A DNA stretch of 64,000 bases from Sinomonas atrocyanea (GTDB lineage: Bacteria; Actinomycetota; Actinomycetes; Actinomycetales; Micrococcaceae): assembly GCF_030811715.1 (NCBI RefSeq), contig NZ_JAUSRH010000011.1, positions 62,001 to 126,000 on the forward strand, given 5' to 3'. Shown here piece by piece: positions 16,393 to 25,510 of the stretch (positions are counted from its first letter, which is position 1; each line of letters starts with the position of its first letter). The notes beneath the pieces were generated by a model. That model saw only the letters and a list, made by a program, of their open reading frames with translations. It searched no databases and was not told the origin of the DNA. The translations under genes and the position numbers were made by a program.

Positions 16393-16430
16393 GTTCTCCC
16401 GGGAAAAAGATGCATCAGGTCTGCCGATTA

Positions 16431-17255
16431 TCAGGACCACGCGCTGCGCGGCCGTGCAGGCACGGCGCCGTCCAGCTCGACGTCGACCCTCTCGTCGAAG
16501 AAGGCCACCAGGCCGTGGATCTGGGCCATCTCCGGGAAGCTGGGCGTCGTGGCCCCGTAGCTCCAGGCCACCGGCCGCGCCTCGGCCAGGCCCGGGGCCG
16601 TCCAGTACTCCGCGACGCCCTTGTACGGGCAGACTGTCCGCAGGGGGTCCTCGGCGAGCCGGTCCCAGTGGACGTCCTCGCGGCGGAAGTACGTCCGCGG
16701 GGGCAGCTGCCCCTCGAACAGGCGCACGGTCTCGCTCGACTCGGCGAGGACCACGCCGTCGAGCAGGACGCGCGCGTGGGCGCGGCTGGCCCGCATGTCG
16801 ATCCGGCTGAACGGGTCCCTCGCGTGGCCGATCACCGGCTCGTCCTCCTCGAACCAGGCGAACGCGTCCGTGTCGAAGGCGACATACCCCGCCAGATCGG
16901 GGTCGGCGAGCCGGAACGCCGCTCCCGGCAGCCTGATCCCGCCGACGACGACGGCCATCGGCTCGCCGTCGGCCGTGTGCGACGAGAACGGGGCCGGCGA
17001 GCTCGGCGGCCCGGAGGCCTCCGGCGCCTCCGGAACCCCCACGGGGGCCGCGCCGAGCGGCTCGAGGTGCGCCACGACGTCGTCCGCCGGCACCGCATGG
17101 AGCGGCAGGTGCCGGCCCGGCTCCCAGAGCACGACGGCGCGCCGCGAGTCGAGCACGAGGACGTCGCCGAGGCGCGCCCGCAGCCGCTTGGGGGTGGGTT
17201 CGTAGCGGAGTTGGGGGAGGAGCCTCTTGAGCTCGCGGGAAATCCTGATGGCCAT
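16431..17255 (-). CDS. DUF427 domain protein
   Basis: The 274-residue protein holds two related segments of the DUF427 type: RLGDVLVLDSRRAVVLWEPG (about residues 27-46), and HARVLLDGVVLAESSETVRLFEG with PPRTYFRREDV, CPYKGVAEYW and a WSY block in the second half. The second half carries the full family pattern (SSE, fall-off segment, Tyr-Phe-Arg, Cys-Pro-Tyr-Lys-Gly). No biochemical function is firmly established for the family. The gene stands alone, ending at a strong terminator and starting downstream of the secreted phosphoesterase terminator. Confidence 0.85.
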   Translation of the reverse strand: MAIRISRELKRLLPQLRYEPTPKRLRARLGDVLVLDSRRAVVLWEPGRHLPLHAVPADDVVAHLEPLGAAPVGVPEAPEASGPPSSPAPFSSHTADGEPMAVVVGGIRLPGAAFRLADPDLAGYVAFDTDAFAWFEEDEPVIGHARDPFSRIDMRASRAHARVLLDGVVLAESSETVRLFEGQLPPRTYFRREDVHWDRLAEDPLRTVCPYKGVAEYWTAPGLAEARPVAWSYGATTPSFPEMAQIHGLVAFFDERVDVELDGAVPARPRSAWS

Positions 17256-17289
17256 AGGGCAAGCGTGGCCTGCGGCGCCGGGGATGGCA

Positions 17290-17326
17290 ACGGGGCCCCC
17301 GGCGCGCTGCGCGCCGAAGGCCCCGT
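17290..17326 (-). terminator. Hairpin terminator after the secreted phosphoesterase gene
   Basis: ACGGGGCC with an inner GGCGCGC stem pairs with CGCGCC and GGCCCCGT. It lies 23 bases beyond the stop codon on the minus strand. Confidence 0.7.
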
Positions 17327-17348
17327 CCAGATCAGGCAGCGCCCTGGC

Positions 17349-19052
17349 TCAGCGGCAGGAGCCGCCCTGGCCGAGGTGCCGGCCCTCGTTGCCGGAGCAG
17401 TACGCGCCCGGGACCACCGATCCGCTCGACGGATCGAGGATCAGGCCGTCCCGGCGGGGCTGGGCGTCGAAGTTGAACATGCCCGCCAGCGACCCCGCCG
17501 TGGCGTCGAAGGAGCCGTCGCCGAGCCGGCCGAGGCCCCAGTTGTCCTCGATGAAGCGCAGGATCGAGGACTGCTGGGTCTGGGCGTGGTCCACGAAGTT
17601 GCTCTTCGCGTAGGGGGAGACCACGAGCAGCGGCAGGCGCTGGCCGGGCCCGCAGCGGTCCTGGTAGCCGCCGAGGATCGGCGTGCCGGCCGCGGCGGCG
17701 TTCTGGCACCAGGCGGCGTCGTTCGCCGGGTCGTTGGAGGCGTTCTTCACCTGGGCCGCGACGTGGTCGTACCAGCCGTCGGAGTCGTCGTAGGCGAGGA
17801 CCACGGCGGTCGAGTCCCAGTTCTTCGACTTCTGGATCGCGTTGATCTCGTTCACCACGAACTGCTGCTCGTCGATCGGGTCCGAGTAGCCGGCGTGCCC
17901 GTCCTGGTACATCGGCGCCTTGAGGAAGGAGACCGCGGGCAGGCTGTCCGTGTTCACGACCTTGTCGAAGTCGGTCATGTCGTACTGGTGGTTCGCCGGG
18001 CCGCCGTGGCCGATCTCGGCGTCGTTCGCGGGGGCGACGTGGTGAGGGTTCGCGGTGGAGGCGTAGTACTGGAACGGCTCGTGGTGCGGGCTGTAGTCGA
18101 TCGAGGAGACCCCGGCCACGGACGTGTGCTTCGTGGTGCACTGGGCGTAGTCCGTGCCCTTGATCGTCGCGGTGCCCTGGGGGCGGAAGCCGCCCTGGAA
18201 CCAGCCCCACGAGACGTCCTTAGAGTTGAGGAGGTCGCCCACGTTGGTGCCCTGCATGGCGGCGAGGGCATTGGACTTGGAGTGGCTGCCGTCGGAGCAG
18301 TCGTCGAAGGCAGGGTCGGGATCGCCCGTGACCGTCCCCACGCCCTGCGTGTTCGGCGACTTGACGGTGTACGCGTCGGGGGCGGACGTCTGCTGGCCGG
18401 TGAACGGGTCCACGCTCACCACGCCGTGCGTCTGGCCCGAGACCAGGTTCAGCGCGCCCGGGGTCGAGGGGCCGAACTCGTCGTCGTAGCTGTTGTCGCT
18501 CATCGCGAAGTGCTGGGCGTAGTTCCACAGGCCCGTCACCGTGTTGCCGTCGTAGTAGCCCATCGTGAGGCCGTTCCGGCCGTACAGCGGCGCGCTGCAG
18601 GCGTCCGTGCTCGTGTACTGGACGAACTTGTCCATGAGGCCGCCGTTGTACGCCTGCTGCTCGGGCTTGTAGGCGTGGTCCTGGTCGCAGGTGCCGGCCT
18701 GGGCCGGGCCGAGGCGGAAAGGCTGCACCGAGTTCGGGTTGTGCGGCGCGAGCAGGCCGGCGCTGGCGAGGGTGTTGACGTTCTTCGGCGTGTTCGGCGC
18801 GGCGGTGAAGGACGACGCCGTGGCCCCGGTTCCCTGGACCTTCTCGCCGGGGGCGTTGGCGGCCTTCGGGTACGTCGCGAAGTAGTGGTCGAACGAGACG
18901 TTCTCGCCGAAGATGACGACGACGTGCTTGATGGGCGTGGAGGTCGTGGACGCGGCCTGGGCGGGCACGGCGGCGGCGACGCCTCCTGCCGCCGCGGCGG
19001 CGAGCGCCACGGCGCTCGTGGCGGCCGCGGCGCGGATGCTGAACTTGGGCAT
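17349..19052 (-). CDS. Secreted phosphoesterase (phospholipase C / AcpA acid phosphatase family)
   Basis: A 567-residue exported protein. The signal peptide has a hydrophobic Ala-rich core (AAATSAVALAAAAAGGVAAAV) and a likely cleavage site after PAQA. The mature protein opens with IKHVVVIFGENVSFDHYF, matching the metal-binding ENxSFDHYFG region of the AcpA/phospholipase C superfamily, and later has HEPFQYY, AYDDSDGWYDHV and RLPLLVVSPYAKSNFVDH, which match the C-terminal metal-site blocks. It probably hydrolyses phosphomonoesters or phospholipids outside the cell. There is no operon partner. With PhoX at 56462 the window holds two secreted phosphatases. Confidence 0.87.
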   Translation of the reverse strand: MPKFSIRAAAATSAVALAAAAAGGVAAAVPAQAASTTSTPIKHVVVIFGENVSFDHYFATYPKAANAPGEKVQGTGATASSFTAAPNTPKNVNTLASAGLLAPHNPNSVQPFRLGPAQAGTCDQDHAYKPEQQAYNGGLMDKFVQYTSTDACSAPLYGRNGLTMGYYDGNTVTGLWNYAQHFAMSDNSYDDEFGPSTPGALNLVSGQTHGVVSVDPFTGQQTSAPDAYTVKSPNTQGVGTVTGDPDPAFDDCSDGSHSKSNALAAMQGTNVGDLLNSKDVSWGWFQGGFRPQGTATIKGTDYAQCTTKHTSVAGVSSIDYSPHHEPFQYYASTANPHHVAPANDAEIGHGGPANHQYDMTDFDKVVNTDSLPAVSFLKAPMYQDGHAGYSDPIDEQQFVVNEINAIQKSKNWDSTAVVLAYDDSDGWYDHVAAQVKNASNDPANDAAWCQNAAAAGTPILGGYQDRCGPGQRLPLLVVSPYAKSNFVDHAQTQQSSILRFIEDNWGLGRLGDGSFDATAGSLAGMFNFDAQPRRDGLILDPSSGSVVPGAYCSGNEGRHLGQGGSCR

Positions 19053-19207
19053 GGGCTGTGACTTTCTCACGGTGGATGGTGGCCCCGGACGGTGCGAGTG
19101 GTTCCCCGCACCGACCCTAGGGCCACGGTCCGCGAGAAGTTCCCGGTTTGGCCGGGGCTTCCCCATCAGTTCAGCAAGTGTTCATCCCTCCGCGCGGAGG
19201 GACCGCG

Positions 19208-19837
19208 TCAGCTGCGCGTGTGCAGCCCGTCGAAGAGGACGGCCACGACGTCGTCGGCGAGCTTCGCGGGGGTGAGCGAGCCGCCGGGGCGGTACCACTC
19301 GACGATCGAGTTGATCGTGCCGAACAGCAGGCGGGACGCCGTGCGCGGGTCGATGTCCGTCCGGATGCTGCCCTCGGCCCGGGCCTCGGCAATGAGCTCG
19401 GCGACCTTGCGGTCGAAGCTGCGGCGGCGCTCCAGGGCTGCCCGCTCGGTCTCCGTGTTCCCGCGCAGGCGCAGCAGGAGCGTGACGAAGGGCAGCCGCT
19501 CCGTGAGCACGCGCACGGTCGAGCGGACCACGAACTCGAGGCGCTCCTCGGCCCGGCCCGTCTGCGACTCCGGGGCCTCCCACACGGATTCGAGCCCGCC
19601 GAGGGCCTGCTCGAGCGCGAGTGAGAGGAGGTCCTCCTTCGAGGGCACATGGTGGTAGATCGCGGACTTCGAGATCCCCAGGTTCTCGGCGAGGATGCCC
19701 ATGCTCGTCGCGTCGTAGCCGTGCCGGTTGAAGACCTCCACCGCGACGTTGAGCACCGTCTGCTGGTCGTAGCCGGGGCGGCCCCGGCGGCCCGTGGTCG
19801 AGGGGGCGCCGGAGTCGGTGATGGGTGCTGAAGGCAT
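19208..19837 (-). CDS. paaR: TetR-family repressor of phenylacetate catabolism
   Basis: The 209-residue product is a TetR regulator with the N-terminal DNA-binding domain YDQQTVLNVAVEVFNRHG, then SMGILAENLGISKSAIYHHVPSKEDLL (residues about 25-75), and a ligand domain with the WYRPGGSLTPAKLADDVVAVLFDGL tail common to acyl-CoA-responsive TetR proteins. It lies directly downstream of paaK and is the only candidate for the operators found before paaZ, paaI and paaA; phenylacetyl-CoA would be the expected inducer by analogy. A terminator separates it from paaK and it has its own likely leaderless promoter. The start at 19837 was chosen because the longer frame runs through paaK. Confidence 0.85.
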   Translation of the reverse strand: MPSAPITDSGAPSTTGRRGRPGYDQQTVLNVAVEVFNRHGYDATSMGILAENLGISKSAIYHHVPSKEDLLSLALEQALGGLESVWEAPESQTGRAEERLEFVVRSTVRVLTERLPFVTLLLRLRGNTETERAALERRRSFDRKVAELIAEARAEGSIRTDIDPRTASRLLFGTINSIVEWYRPGGSLTPAKLADDVVAVLFDGLHTRS

Positions 19838-19844
19838 GGGATCC

Positions 19845-19850
19845 AGTCTA
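19845..19850 (-). promoter_or_regulatory. -10 element of a probable leaderless paaR promoter
   Basis: On the minus strand TAGACT lies 7 bases before the paaR ATG, with no Shine-Dalgarno sequence in between. Confidence 0.5.
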
Positions 19851-19859
19851 GGGAAGGGA

Positions 19860-19890
19860 ACGGGGCCGCCGGCTGCACCGGCGGCCCCGT
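19860..19890 (-). terminator. Hairpin terminator between paaK and paaR
   Basis: A perfect 13-bp stem (ACGGGGCCGCCGG) with the loop CTGCA lies just after the paaK stop and upstream of the paaR promoter. Confidence 0.8.
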
Positions 19891-19902
19891 CGGGAAGGGA
19901 TG

Positions 19903-21267
19903 TCAGGCCTGCTTCTCGCGCAGGTCGTAGATGCGGCGGAGCTTGCCGTTGGAACGCTCGAGCGAGCCGGGCTCCACGACGTCGATCCGGCACGAGGAGC
20001 CGATGTGGATCTTGATCTGCTGGCGCAGCGAGGCGCCGGCGGCGTCGCGCTGGTCCGGCGTGGTGCCCTCGCGCGGCTCGATCTTGACGGTGAGCTCGTC
20101 CATGCGGCGCCCCTCGGGGCGGGTGAGGACGAGCTGGAAGTGCGGGCTGAGCTCGGGGATCCGCAGGGCGATCTCCTCGATCTGCGAGGGGAACAGGTTC
20201 ACGCCGCGCAGGATGATCATGTCGTCCGTGCGGCCCGAGATGCGGCCCATGCGGCGGTGGCCCGGGCGGGCGGTGCCCGGCAGCAGGGTCGAGAGGTCCT
20301 TGGTGCGGTACCGGATGATCGGCAGGGCCTGCTTGGTCAGGGAGGTGAAGACGAGCTCGCCGGTCTCGCCGTCGGACTTGGTCTTGGTCAGGTCGAACGG
20401 GTCGACGATCTCGGGGCGGAAGTGGTCCTCCCAGATGTGCGAGCCGTCCTGGGTCTCCACGGACTCGCCCGCCACGCCGGGGCCCATGACCTCTGAGAGG
20501 CCGTAGATGTCCGAGGCCTTGATGTCGAACATCTCCTCGAGCTCGGCCCGCATCTCGTTGGTCCACGGCTCGGCGCCGAGCACGGCGTACTTGAGCGAGG
20601 TCTTGCGGGGGTCGAGGCCCTTGTGCAGCATCGCGTCGCCGATGGTGAGCAGGTAGGTCGGCGTGCAGCAGATGGCGTCCGGGGCGAAGTCCTCGATGAG
20701 CTGGATCTGCTTCTCGGTCTGGCCGCCGGACATGGGGATGACGGTCGCGCCGAGCTTCTCGATGCCCGAGTGCGCGCCGAGGCCGCCGGTGAACAGGCCG
20801 TAGCCGTAGGCGTTGTGCACCTTCATCCCGGGGCGCACGCCCGCGGCGCGGAAGCACCGCGCCACGATCGTGGCCCAGGTGTCGAGGTCCTGCTTCGTGT
20901 ACCCGACCACGGTGGGGCGGCCCGTCGTCCCGGAGGAGGCATGGATGCGGGTGACCTCGTTCATGGGCACCGCGAACATGCCGAAGGGGTACTCCTCGCG
21001 GAGGTCCTCCTTGGTGGTGTACGGGAACTTCGCGAGGTCGTCGAGCTCCTGGAGGTCCTCGGGGCGGACCCCTGCCTCGTCGAACTTGCGCGTGTAGTGC
21101 GGCACGCGCTCGTAGGCGTACTTGACCGTCTCCTTGAGGCGGGTCAGCTGCAGGGCCTCGATCTGGTCGCGGCTCATCGTCTCCTCGGCGTCGAGGACGG
21201 CGGGGCCGAAGGCTGAGGCGGTGGGGGTCTCGGGGGCGGATGCGGTCTGGGTCACTGCGGTGCTCAC
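19903..21267 (-). CDS. paaK: Phenylacetate-CoA ligase
   Basis: PaaK activates phenylacetate with ATP and CoA to phenylacetyl-CoA, the committed first step. The 454-residue protein has the AMP-binding loop HASSGTTGRPTVVGYT, the YGLSEVMGPGVA block, the hinge-region RTDDMIILRGVNLFPSQIE, and a C-terminal domain ending near NGKLRRIYDLR, where the family has its catalytic Lys. A DAEETMSRDQIEALQLTRL segment near the N-terminus is typical of PaaK. The GTG start is at 21267. It lies 105 bases downstream of paaI on the same strand and is probably co-transcribed with it. Confidence 0.95.
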   Translation of the reverse strand: MSTAVTQTASAPETPTASAFGPAVLDAEETMSRDQIEALQLTRLKETVKYAYERVPHYTRKFDEAGVRPEDLQELDDLAKFPYTTKEDLREEYPFGMFAVPMNEVTRIHASSGTTGRPTVVGYTKQDLDTWATIVARCFRAAGVRPGMKVHNAYGYGLFTGGLGAHSGIEKLGATVIPMSGGQTEKQIQLIEDFAPDAICCTPTYLLTIGDAMLHKGLDPRKTSLKYAVLGAEPWTNEMRAELEEMFDIKASDIYGLSEVMGPGVAGESVETQDGSHIWEDHFRPEIVDPFDLTKTKSDGETGELVFTSLTKQALPIIRYRTKDLSTLLPGTARPGHRRMGRISGRTDDMIILRGVNLFPSQIEEIALRIPELSPHFQLVLTRPEGRRMDELTVKIEPREGTTPDQRDAAGASLRQQIKIHIGSSCRIDVVEPGSLERSNGKLRRIYDLREKQA

Positions 21268-21372
21268 TTCGTTGTCGGCTGGGGAGGGGCGGGGTCGGTG
21301 CGGGGGTGGGTCCGCGGCTCACAGCGGGCGGGCACACGCCGCCGTGCTCTGCCGCCGGGCCGAGGGGCCCGG

Positions 21373-21834
21373 CTAGCGCTGGGGGATGGTCCGGGACCGG
21401 CCGCGGAACTCGACCACGAGGCGGCCCGGGGCCTCCGCCGTGTGGGGGGTGTCCGCGGGGGAGGCGAAGACCTGGATGTCGTAGAGGCCGCTGCGGCCCG
21501 CGTGGGCGCGGCGGGCGGCGACGGCGGTGATGAGCTCGCCCTCGTGGGCGGGGGCGAGGAAGTTCACGTCGACGCCGGCGGCGACGGTGATGGTGCTGTG
21601 GCCCTCCTCGGGCGTGTGCGGATTGCACGCGAGGGCGAAGGCCGAGTCGGCGATGGCGAACAGCATCCCGCCGTGGGCGATGCCGAAGCCGTTGAGCATC
21701 TCCCGCCGCAGCGTCGTGGACACGGTGGCCGTGCCGTCCCCGAGTTCGAGGACGGACAGGCCCATCCATTCCGTCGCGTAGTCGTCCGTGAGGATCGGGT
21801 GGGCCAGCGTGTGGGCGGGAGCAGCTTCGCTCAT
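21373..21834 (-). CDS. paaI: Hydroxyphenylacetyl-CoA thioesterase
   Basis: A 153-residue hot-dog thioesterase of the PaaI family: GIAHGGMLFAIADSAFALACN is the active-site helix with the HGG and Asp motif, and the TITVAAGVDVNFLAPAHEGELITAVA strand follows. PaaI hydrolyses ring-hydroxylated phenylacetyl-CoA derivatives and so frees CoA trapped in dead-end products. It is first in the minus-strand paaI-paaK unit, directly behind a PaaR-type operator, and is divergent from pta. Confidence 0.92.
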   Translation of the reverse strand: MSEAAPAHTLAHPILTDDYATEWMGLSVLELGDGTATVSTTLRREMLNGFGIAHGGMLFAIADSAFALACNPHTPEEGHSTITVAAGVDVNFLAPAHEGELITAVAARRAHAGRSGLYDIQVFASPADTPHTAEAPGRLVVEFRGRSRTIPQR

Positions 21835-21855
21835 GGGGCACCTTCTCGCAATTCT

Positions 21856-21901
21856 TTACCGAATGTTCATTAGGTAATCCCATGAACCCCGGACGTGTCA
21901 A
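21856..21901 (-). promoter_or_regulatory. paaI promoter with PaaR-type operator
   Basis: A 22-bp near-perfect palindrome of the form TTACCnAATGnnCATTnGGTAA (21856-21877) lies 22 bases before the paaI start. On the minus strand a consensus TTGACA (-35) lies at 21896-21901, which puts the -10 region inside the operator. The site deviates from the ACCGnnCGnnCGGT core but is of the same length and symmetry as those before paaZ and paaA. Confidence 0.6.
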
Positions 21902-22004
21902 GGAGCACACTGCCCGGGGACCCGCCCCGGGGAGCCGGGCACGGGCGCCGACGACCTGCAAGACTGGTCCTGACCAGCCCGGCGGCACCCGAACAGGAGC
22001 CCAC

Positions 22005-24125
22005 ATGTCACGAGGCATCTACGTCAGCGCCACCACCCCGGGATCGGGGAAGTCGCTCATCGCCCTCGGGGTGGCCGAGGCCCTCCACGCACGCACCGGG
22101 AGCATCGGGTTCTTCAAGCCGGTGGTGCTCGCGGACGAGCCGAACGAGGACCCCATGGTGGCGCTCATGCGCTCGCGGTTCGACCTCGACCCCGCCGTGT
22201 GCCGGGGCGGCCTCTCGGCGCGGGAGGTCCGCCGGCTCCTCGCCGAGGGGCAGCGCGAGGAGATCGACGCGCGCTGCGTCGAGGTCTTCGCCGAGATCGC
22301 CGCGCGCGTGGACATCGTCGTCGTGGAGGGCACGGACCTGACCGGCCAGGACTCCGCCGTCGAGTTCGCCCTCAACGCCCGGCTCTCCAACGACCTCGGC
22401 TGCCCCATGCTCGCGGTCGTGAGCGGCCGGGAGCGCACCGCGGAGGAGATCGCCGACGCCGTCGACGTGGCGCGCAAGGAGCTCTACGCCGCCCGCTGCA
22501 GCCTCCTGGTGATGATGGTCAACCGCGCCGACCCCGAGCAGATGGACGCGATCAGGGCCGCCATCCGGCCCGGCGTGTCCCACCGGCCGGTCTACGTCCT
22601 CCCCGAGCTCGTGGAGATCTCCCGGCCCACCACGGGAGAGGTCTCCGGCGCGCTCTCGCTGCGGCAGATCGCCGGGAGCGCCGACATGGAGCGTGAGGTC
22701 AGCGGCGTGAAGGTCGCCGCCATGAGCGTGGCCAACTTCATCGGCGCGCTCGAGAACGGCGACCTCGTGATCGTCCCGGGCGACCGGGCCGACGTCATGG
22801 TCGGCGCCCTGGCCTCGACGTTCTCGCCCGAGTTCCCGGTGCCCGCGGCGATGATCCTCACGGGCGGGCTCGCGCCCGATGCGCACATCCTGCCGCTGCT
22901 CGCGCAGGCGCCGTTCCCGGTCTTCGCCTACGAGGGCGACACCTACCACGCTGCCCGGGGCGTCTCCGAGGTCCGCAGCGAGATCTGGACGGGACACCGC
23001 CGCAAGGTCGCCTCGGCCCTGGGCGCGTGGGCCAGGCACGTGGACGACGACGAGCTCGTCGAGCGGCTGAACCTGCCCCGGCCGGACACCATGACGCCCC
23101 TGCGCTTCCTGCACGAGCTCATCGGCCGGGCACGCTCCCAGCGCACGCGGATCGTGCTGCCCGAGGGCACGGACGTGCGCATCCTGCGGGCCGCGGACAT
23201 CCTCCACCGCCGCGACGTGTGCGACCTGACGCTCCTGGGCAACGAGAGCCAGGTCCGTGAGATCGCGGCCGCCAACGGCGTCCCGCTCGAGGGCATCGAC
23301 GTCGTGGACCCGGCCCTCTCCCCACTGCGCGAGCGCTTCGCCGAGGAGTACGCCAGGCTGCGCGCCCACCGCGGCGTCGACCTCGCCAAGGCCCTCGAGG
23401 TCATGCTCGACGTGAGCTACTTCGGCACCATGATGGTCCAGCTCGGGATCGTGGACGGCATGGTCTCGGGCGCCGCCCACACGACCGCCCACACCATCCG
23501 GCCCGCGCTCGAGTTCGTCAAGACCAAGCCGGGAGTCAAGATCGTCTCCTCGGTGTTCCTCATGCTCATGGCGGACCGCGTGCTCGTCTACGGGGACTGC
23601 GCCGTGAACCCGGAGCCGAACGAGGAACAGCTCGCGGACATCGCGCTGGCCTCGGCGGAGACGGCGGCCCAGTTCGGCGTCGAGCCCCGGGTGGCGATGC
23701 TCTCCTACTCGACCGGGCTCTCGGGCTCCGGGGAGGCCGTGGACAAGGTCCGCCGCGCCACCGAGCTCGTCCGGGCCCACCGCCCGGACCTCGCCGTCGA
23801 GGGCCCCATCCAGTACGACGCCGCAGTGGACGCCTCGATCGCGGCCTCGAAGCTGCCCGGGTCCGACGTCGCCGGGCAGGCGACGGTGTTCATCTTCCCG
23901 GACCTCAACACCGGCAACAACACCTACAAGGCGGTCCAGCAATCCTCGGGGGCCGTCGCCGTCGGCCCCGTCCTGCAGGGGCTGCGCAAGCCCGTCAACG
24001 ACCTCTCCCGCGGCTGCACCGTGGAGGACATCGTCAACACTGTCGCCATCACCGCCATCCAGGCCCAGAGCGTCCGGGCGGTCCAGCCCGCCGCCCAGTC
24101 CGCAGAGGCCAGCCGGTCCGTCTAG
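22005..24125 (+). CDS. pta: Phosphate acetyltransferase, long form
   Basis: Pta interconverts acetyl-CoA and acetyl phosphate. This is the long 706-residue type: an N-terminal P-loop domain of the dethiobiotin-synthetase type (SATTPGSGKSLIALG, residues about 8-22), a central DRTGG domain (about 210-320), and the C-terminal catalytic PTA domain (about 375-700) with LPEGTDVRILRAADIL, MVSGAAHTTAHTIRPAL and the FPDLNTGNNTYKAVQ block. The ATG at 22005 follows CAGGAG. It is followed by ackA after a short repeat region and the pair forms the reversible acetate pathway. Confidence 0.96.
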   Translation: MSRGIYVSATTPGSGKSLIALGVAEALHARTGSIGFFKPVVLADEPNEDPMVALMRSRFDLDPAVCRGGLSAREVRRLLAEGQREEIDARCVEVFAEIAARVDIVVVEGTDLTGQDSAVEFALNARLSNDLGCPMLAVVSGRERTAEEIADAVDVARKELYAARCSLLVMMVNRADPEQMDAIRAAIRPGVSHRPVYVLPELVEISRPTTGEVSGALSLRQIAGSADMEREVSGVKVAAMSVANFIGALENGDLVIVPGDRADVMVGALASTFSPEFPVPAAMILTGGLAPDAHILPLLAQAPFPVFAYEGDTYHAARGVSEVRSEIWTGHRRKVASALGAWARHVDDDELVERLNLPRPDTMTPLRFLHELIGRARSQRTRIVLPEGTDVRILRAADILHRRDVCDLTLLGNESQVREIAAANGVPLEGIDVVDPALSPLRERFAEEYARLRAHRGVDLAKALEVMLDVSYFGTMMVQLGIVDGMVSGAAHTTAHTIRPALEFVKTKPGVKIVSSVFLMLMADRVLVYGDCAVNPEPNEEQLADIALASAETAAQFGVEPRVAMLSYSTGLSGSGEAVDKVRRATELVRAHRPDLAVEGPIQYDAAVDASIAASKLPGSDVAGQATVFIFPDLNTGNNTYKAVQQSSGAVAVGPVLQGLRKPVNDLSRGCTVEDIVNTVAITAIQAQSVRAVQPAAQSAEASRSV

Positions 24126-24170
24126 ACCCGGCCAGTCCGTCCAGACCCAGCCAGTCCAGACCCAGCCCAA
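24118..24170 (+). repeat. 19-bp tandem repeat across the pta stop codon
   Basis: CCGTCTAGACCCGGCCAGT is repeated as CCGTCCAGACCCAGCCAGT and then as a partial third copy. The first copy contains the pta TAG stop; the array ends just before the ackA ribosome-binding site AAGGAG. Confidence 0.75.
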
Positions 24171-24180
24171 GGAGTCCCGC

Positions 24181-25344
24181 GTGCTCGTCCTCGTCATCAA
24201 CTCCGGCTCGTCCTCCCTGAAGTACCAGCTCCGCGACGTCGGGGAGGCCGACGGCGGGCGGGAACCGGAGCCCGCGGTCCTCGCCGAGGGGCTGATCGAG
24301 CGGATCGGGTTCGACGGCGGCCCTGCGGACCACGCCGAGGCCCTCGGCCAGGTCGATGCGGAGCTGCACCGCGTGCTCGGGGAGCGCGCCGTCGACGCCG
24401 TGGGCCACCGGGTGGTCCACGGAGGCGAGCGGTTCTCCGAGCCGGTCCTCGTGAACAACGAGATCACCCGCGCGATCGAGCGGCTCAACCCGCTCGCACC
24501 GCTCCACAACCCCGCGAACGTCCTCGGCCTGAGGGAGATCGCCTCCAAGTGGCCGGACATGCCGCAGGTGGCCGTCTTCGACACCGCCTACCACCGCACC
24601 ATCCCCGAGCACGCCTGGCGGTACGCCGTCCCGGACTGGCTGTACACCCACCACGGGATCCGCCGCTACGGCTTCCACGGCACCTCGCACCAGTACGTCG
24701 CCGCGCGCGCCGCCGAGCTGATGGGGATCGCCCCGGAGGAGTTCGACGGCGTGGTCCTCCACCTCGGCAACGGCGTGTCCGCCACCGCGGTGCGCGGCGG
24801 GGAGAGCATCGACACGTCCATGGGCTTCACGCCGCTCGAGGGCCTCGTCATGGGCACGCGCTCCGGCGACCTCGACCCCTCGATCCTCGTGTTCCTCGCC
24901 CGGCAGGGGCACGGCCCGGACGAGGTCGACGACCTGCTCAACCGCGAGTCCGGGCTCAAGGCGCTCGCGGGCTCGAACGACATGCGCACCGTGGTGGAGG
25001 CCGCCGAGGGCGGGGACCGGCGCGCGCAGGTGGCCCTCGACGTCGCCTCGTACCGCCTTGCGAAGTACATCGGCGGCTACCACGTGGCCGTCGGCGGGGC
25101 CAAGGCCATCGTGTTCACCGCCGGCATCGGCGAGAACTCCGCCCCGTTCCGGGCACGCGTCGCGGCCCGCCTCGCCGCGCTCGGCGTCGTGCTCGACGAC
25201 GACCTCAACGCCGTCCGCTCGAAGGAGCCCCGCGCCATCTCGGCGCCCGATTCAGCCATCCCGCTCCTGGTGGTTCCCACCGACGAGGAGAGGGCGATCG
25301 CGGAGGCGACGGCCGCCGTCGTCCGCGCCGCGGTTCCCCGCTAG
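24181..25344 (+). CDS. ackA: Acetate kinase
   Basis: AckA converts acetyl phosphate and ADP to acetate and ATP. The 387-residue protein has the N-terminal phosphate loop LVINSGSSSLKYQL, VFDTAYHRTIPEHAWRYAVP with the catalytic region, RRYGFHGTSHQYV, LHLGNGVSATAVRGG and the C-terminal FTAGIGENSAPFRARV block, all diagnostic for acetate kinase. It starts with GTG behind AAGGAG, 55 bases after pta. It is followed directly by a 21-bp repeat array. Confidence 0.96.
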   Translation: MLVLVINSGSSSLKYQLRDVGEADGGREPEPAVLAEGLIERIGFDGGPADHAEALGQVDAELHRVLGERAVDAVGHRVVHGGERFSEPVLVNNEITRAIERLNPLAPLHNPANVLGLREIASKWPDMPQVAVFDTAYHRTIPEHAWRYAVPDWLYTHHGIRRYGFHGTSHQYVAARAAELMGIAPEEFDGVVLHLGNGVSATAVRGGESIDTSMGFTPLEGLVMGTRSGDLDPSILVFLARQGHGPDEVDDLLNRESGLKALAGSNDMRTVVEAAEGGDRRAQVALDVASYRLAKYIGGYHVAVGGAKAIVFTAGIGENSAPFRARVAARLAALGVVLDDDLNAVRSKEPRAISAPDSAIPLLVVPTDEERAIAEATAAVVRAAVPR

Positions 25345-25354
25345 CCCGCCCGCC

Positions 25355-25415
25355 GAGGTCACCCCGGGAGTGCGCGAGGTCACCCCGGGAGTGCGCGAGG
25401 TCACCCCGTGGGCTG
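25355..25415 (+). repeat. 21-bp tandem repeat array, GAGGTCACCCC family
   Basis: Three units with core GAGGTCACCCCG start at 25355, 25376 and 25397 (exact 21-bp period, unit GAGGTCACCCCGGGAGTGCG plus one base). It lies 11 bases after the ackA stop. A 17-of-21 match to this unit is found inside the coding sequence of the E2 gene at 42508-42570. Confidence 0.85.
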
Positions 25416-25510
25416 GGCCACACGCACGGCCGGGCCGCCCCGGCGCGGGCATACACTTGACGGTTGTTCCGGCATCGACGCCGCGACAGTCGACCTCGAA
25501 GGGCCCCCTT

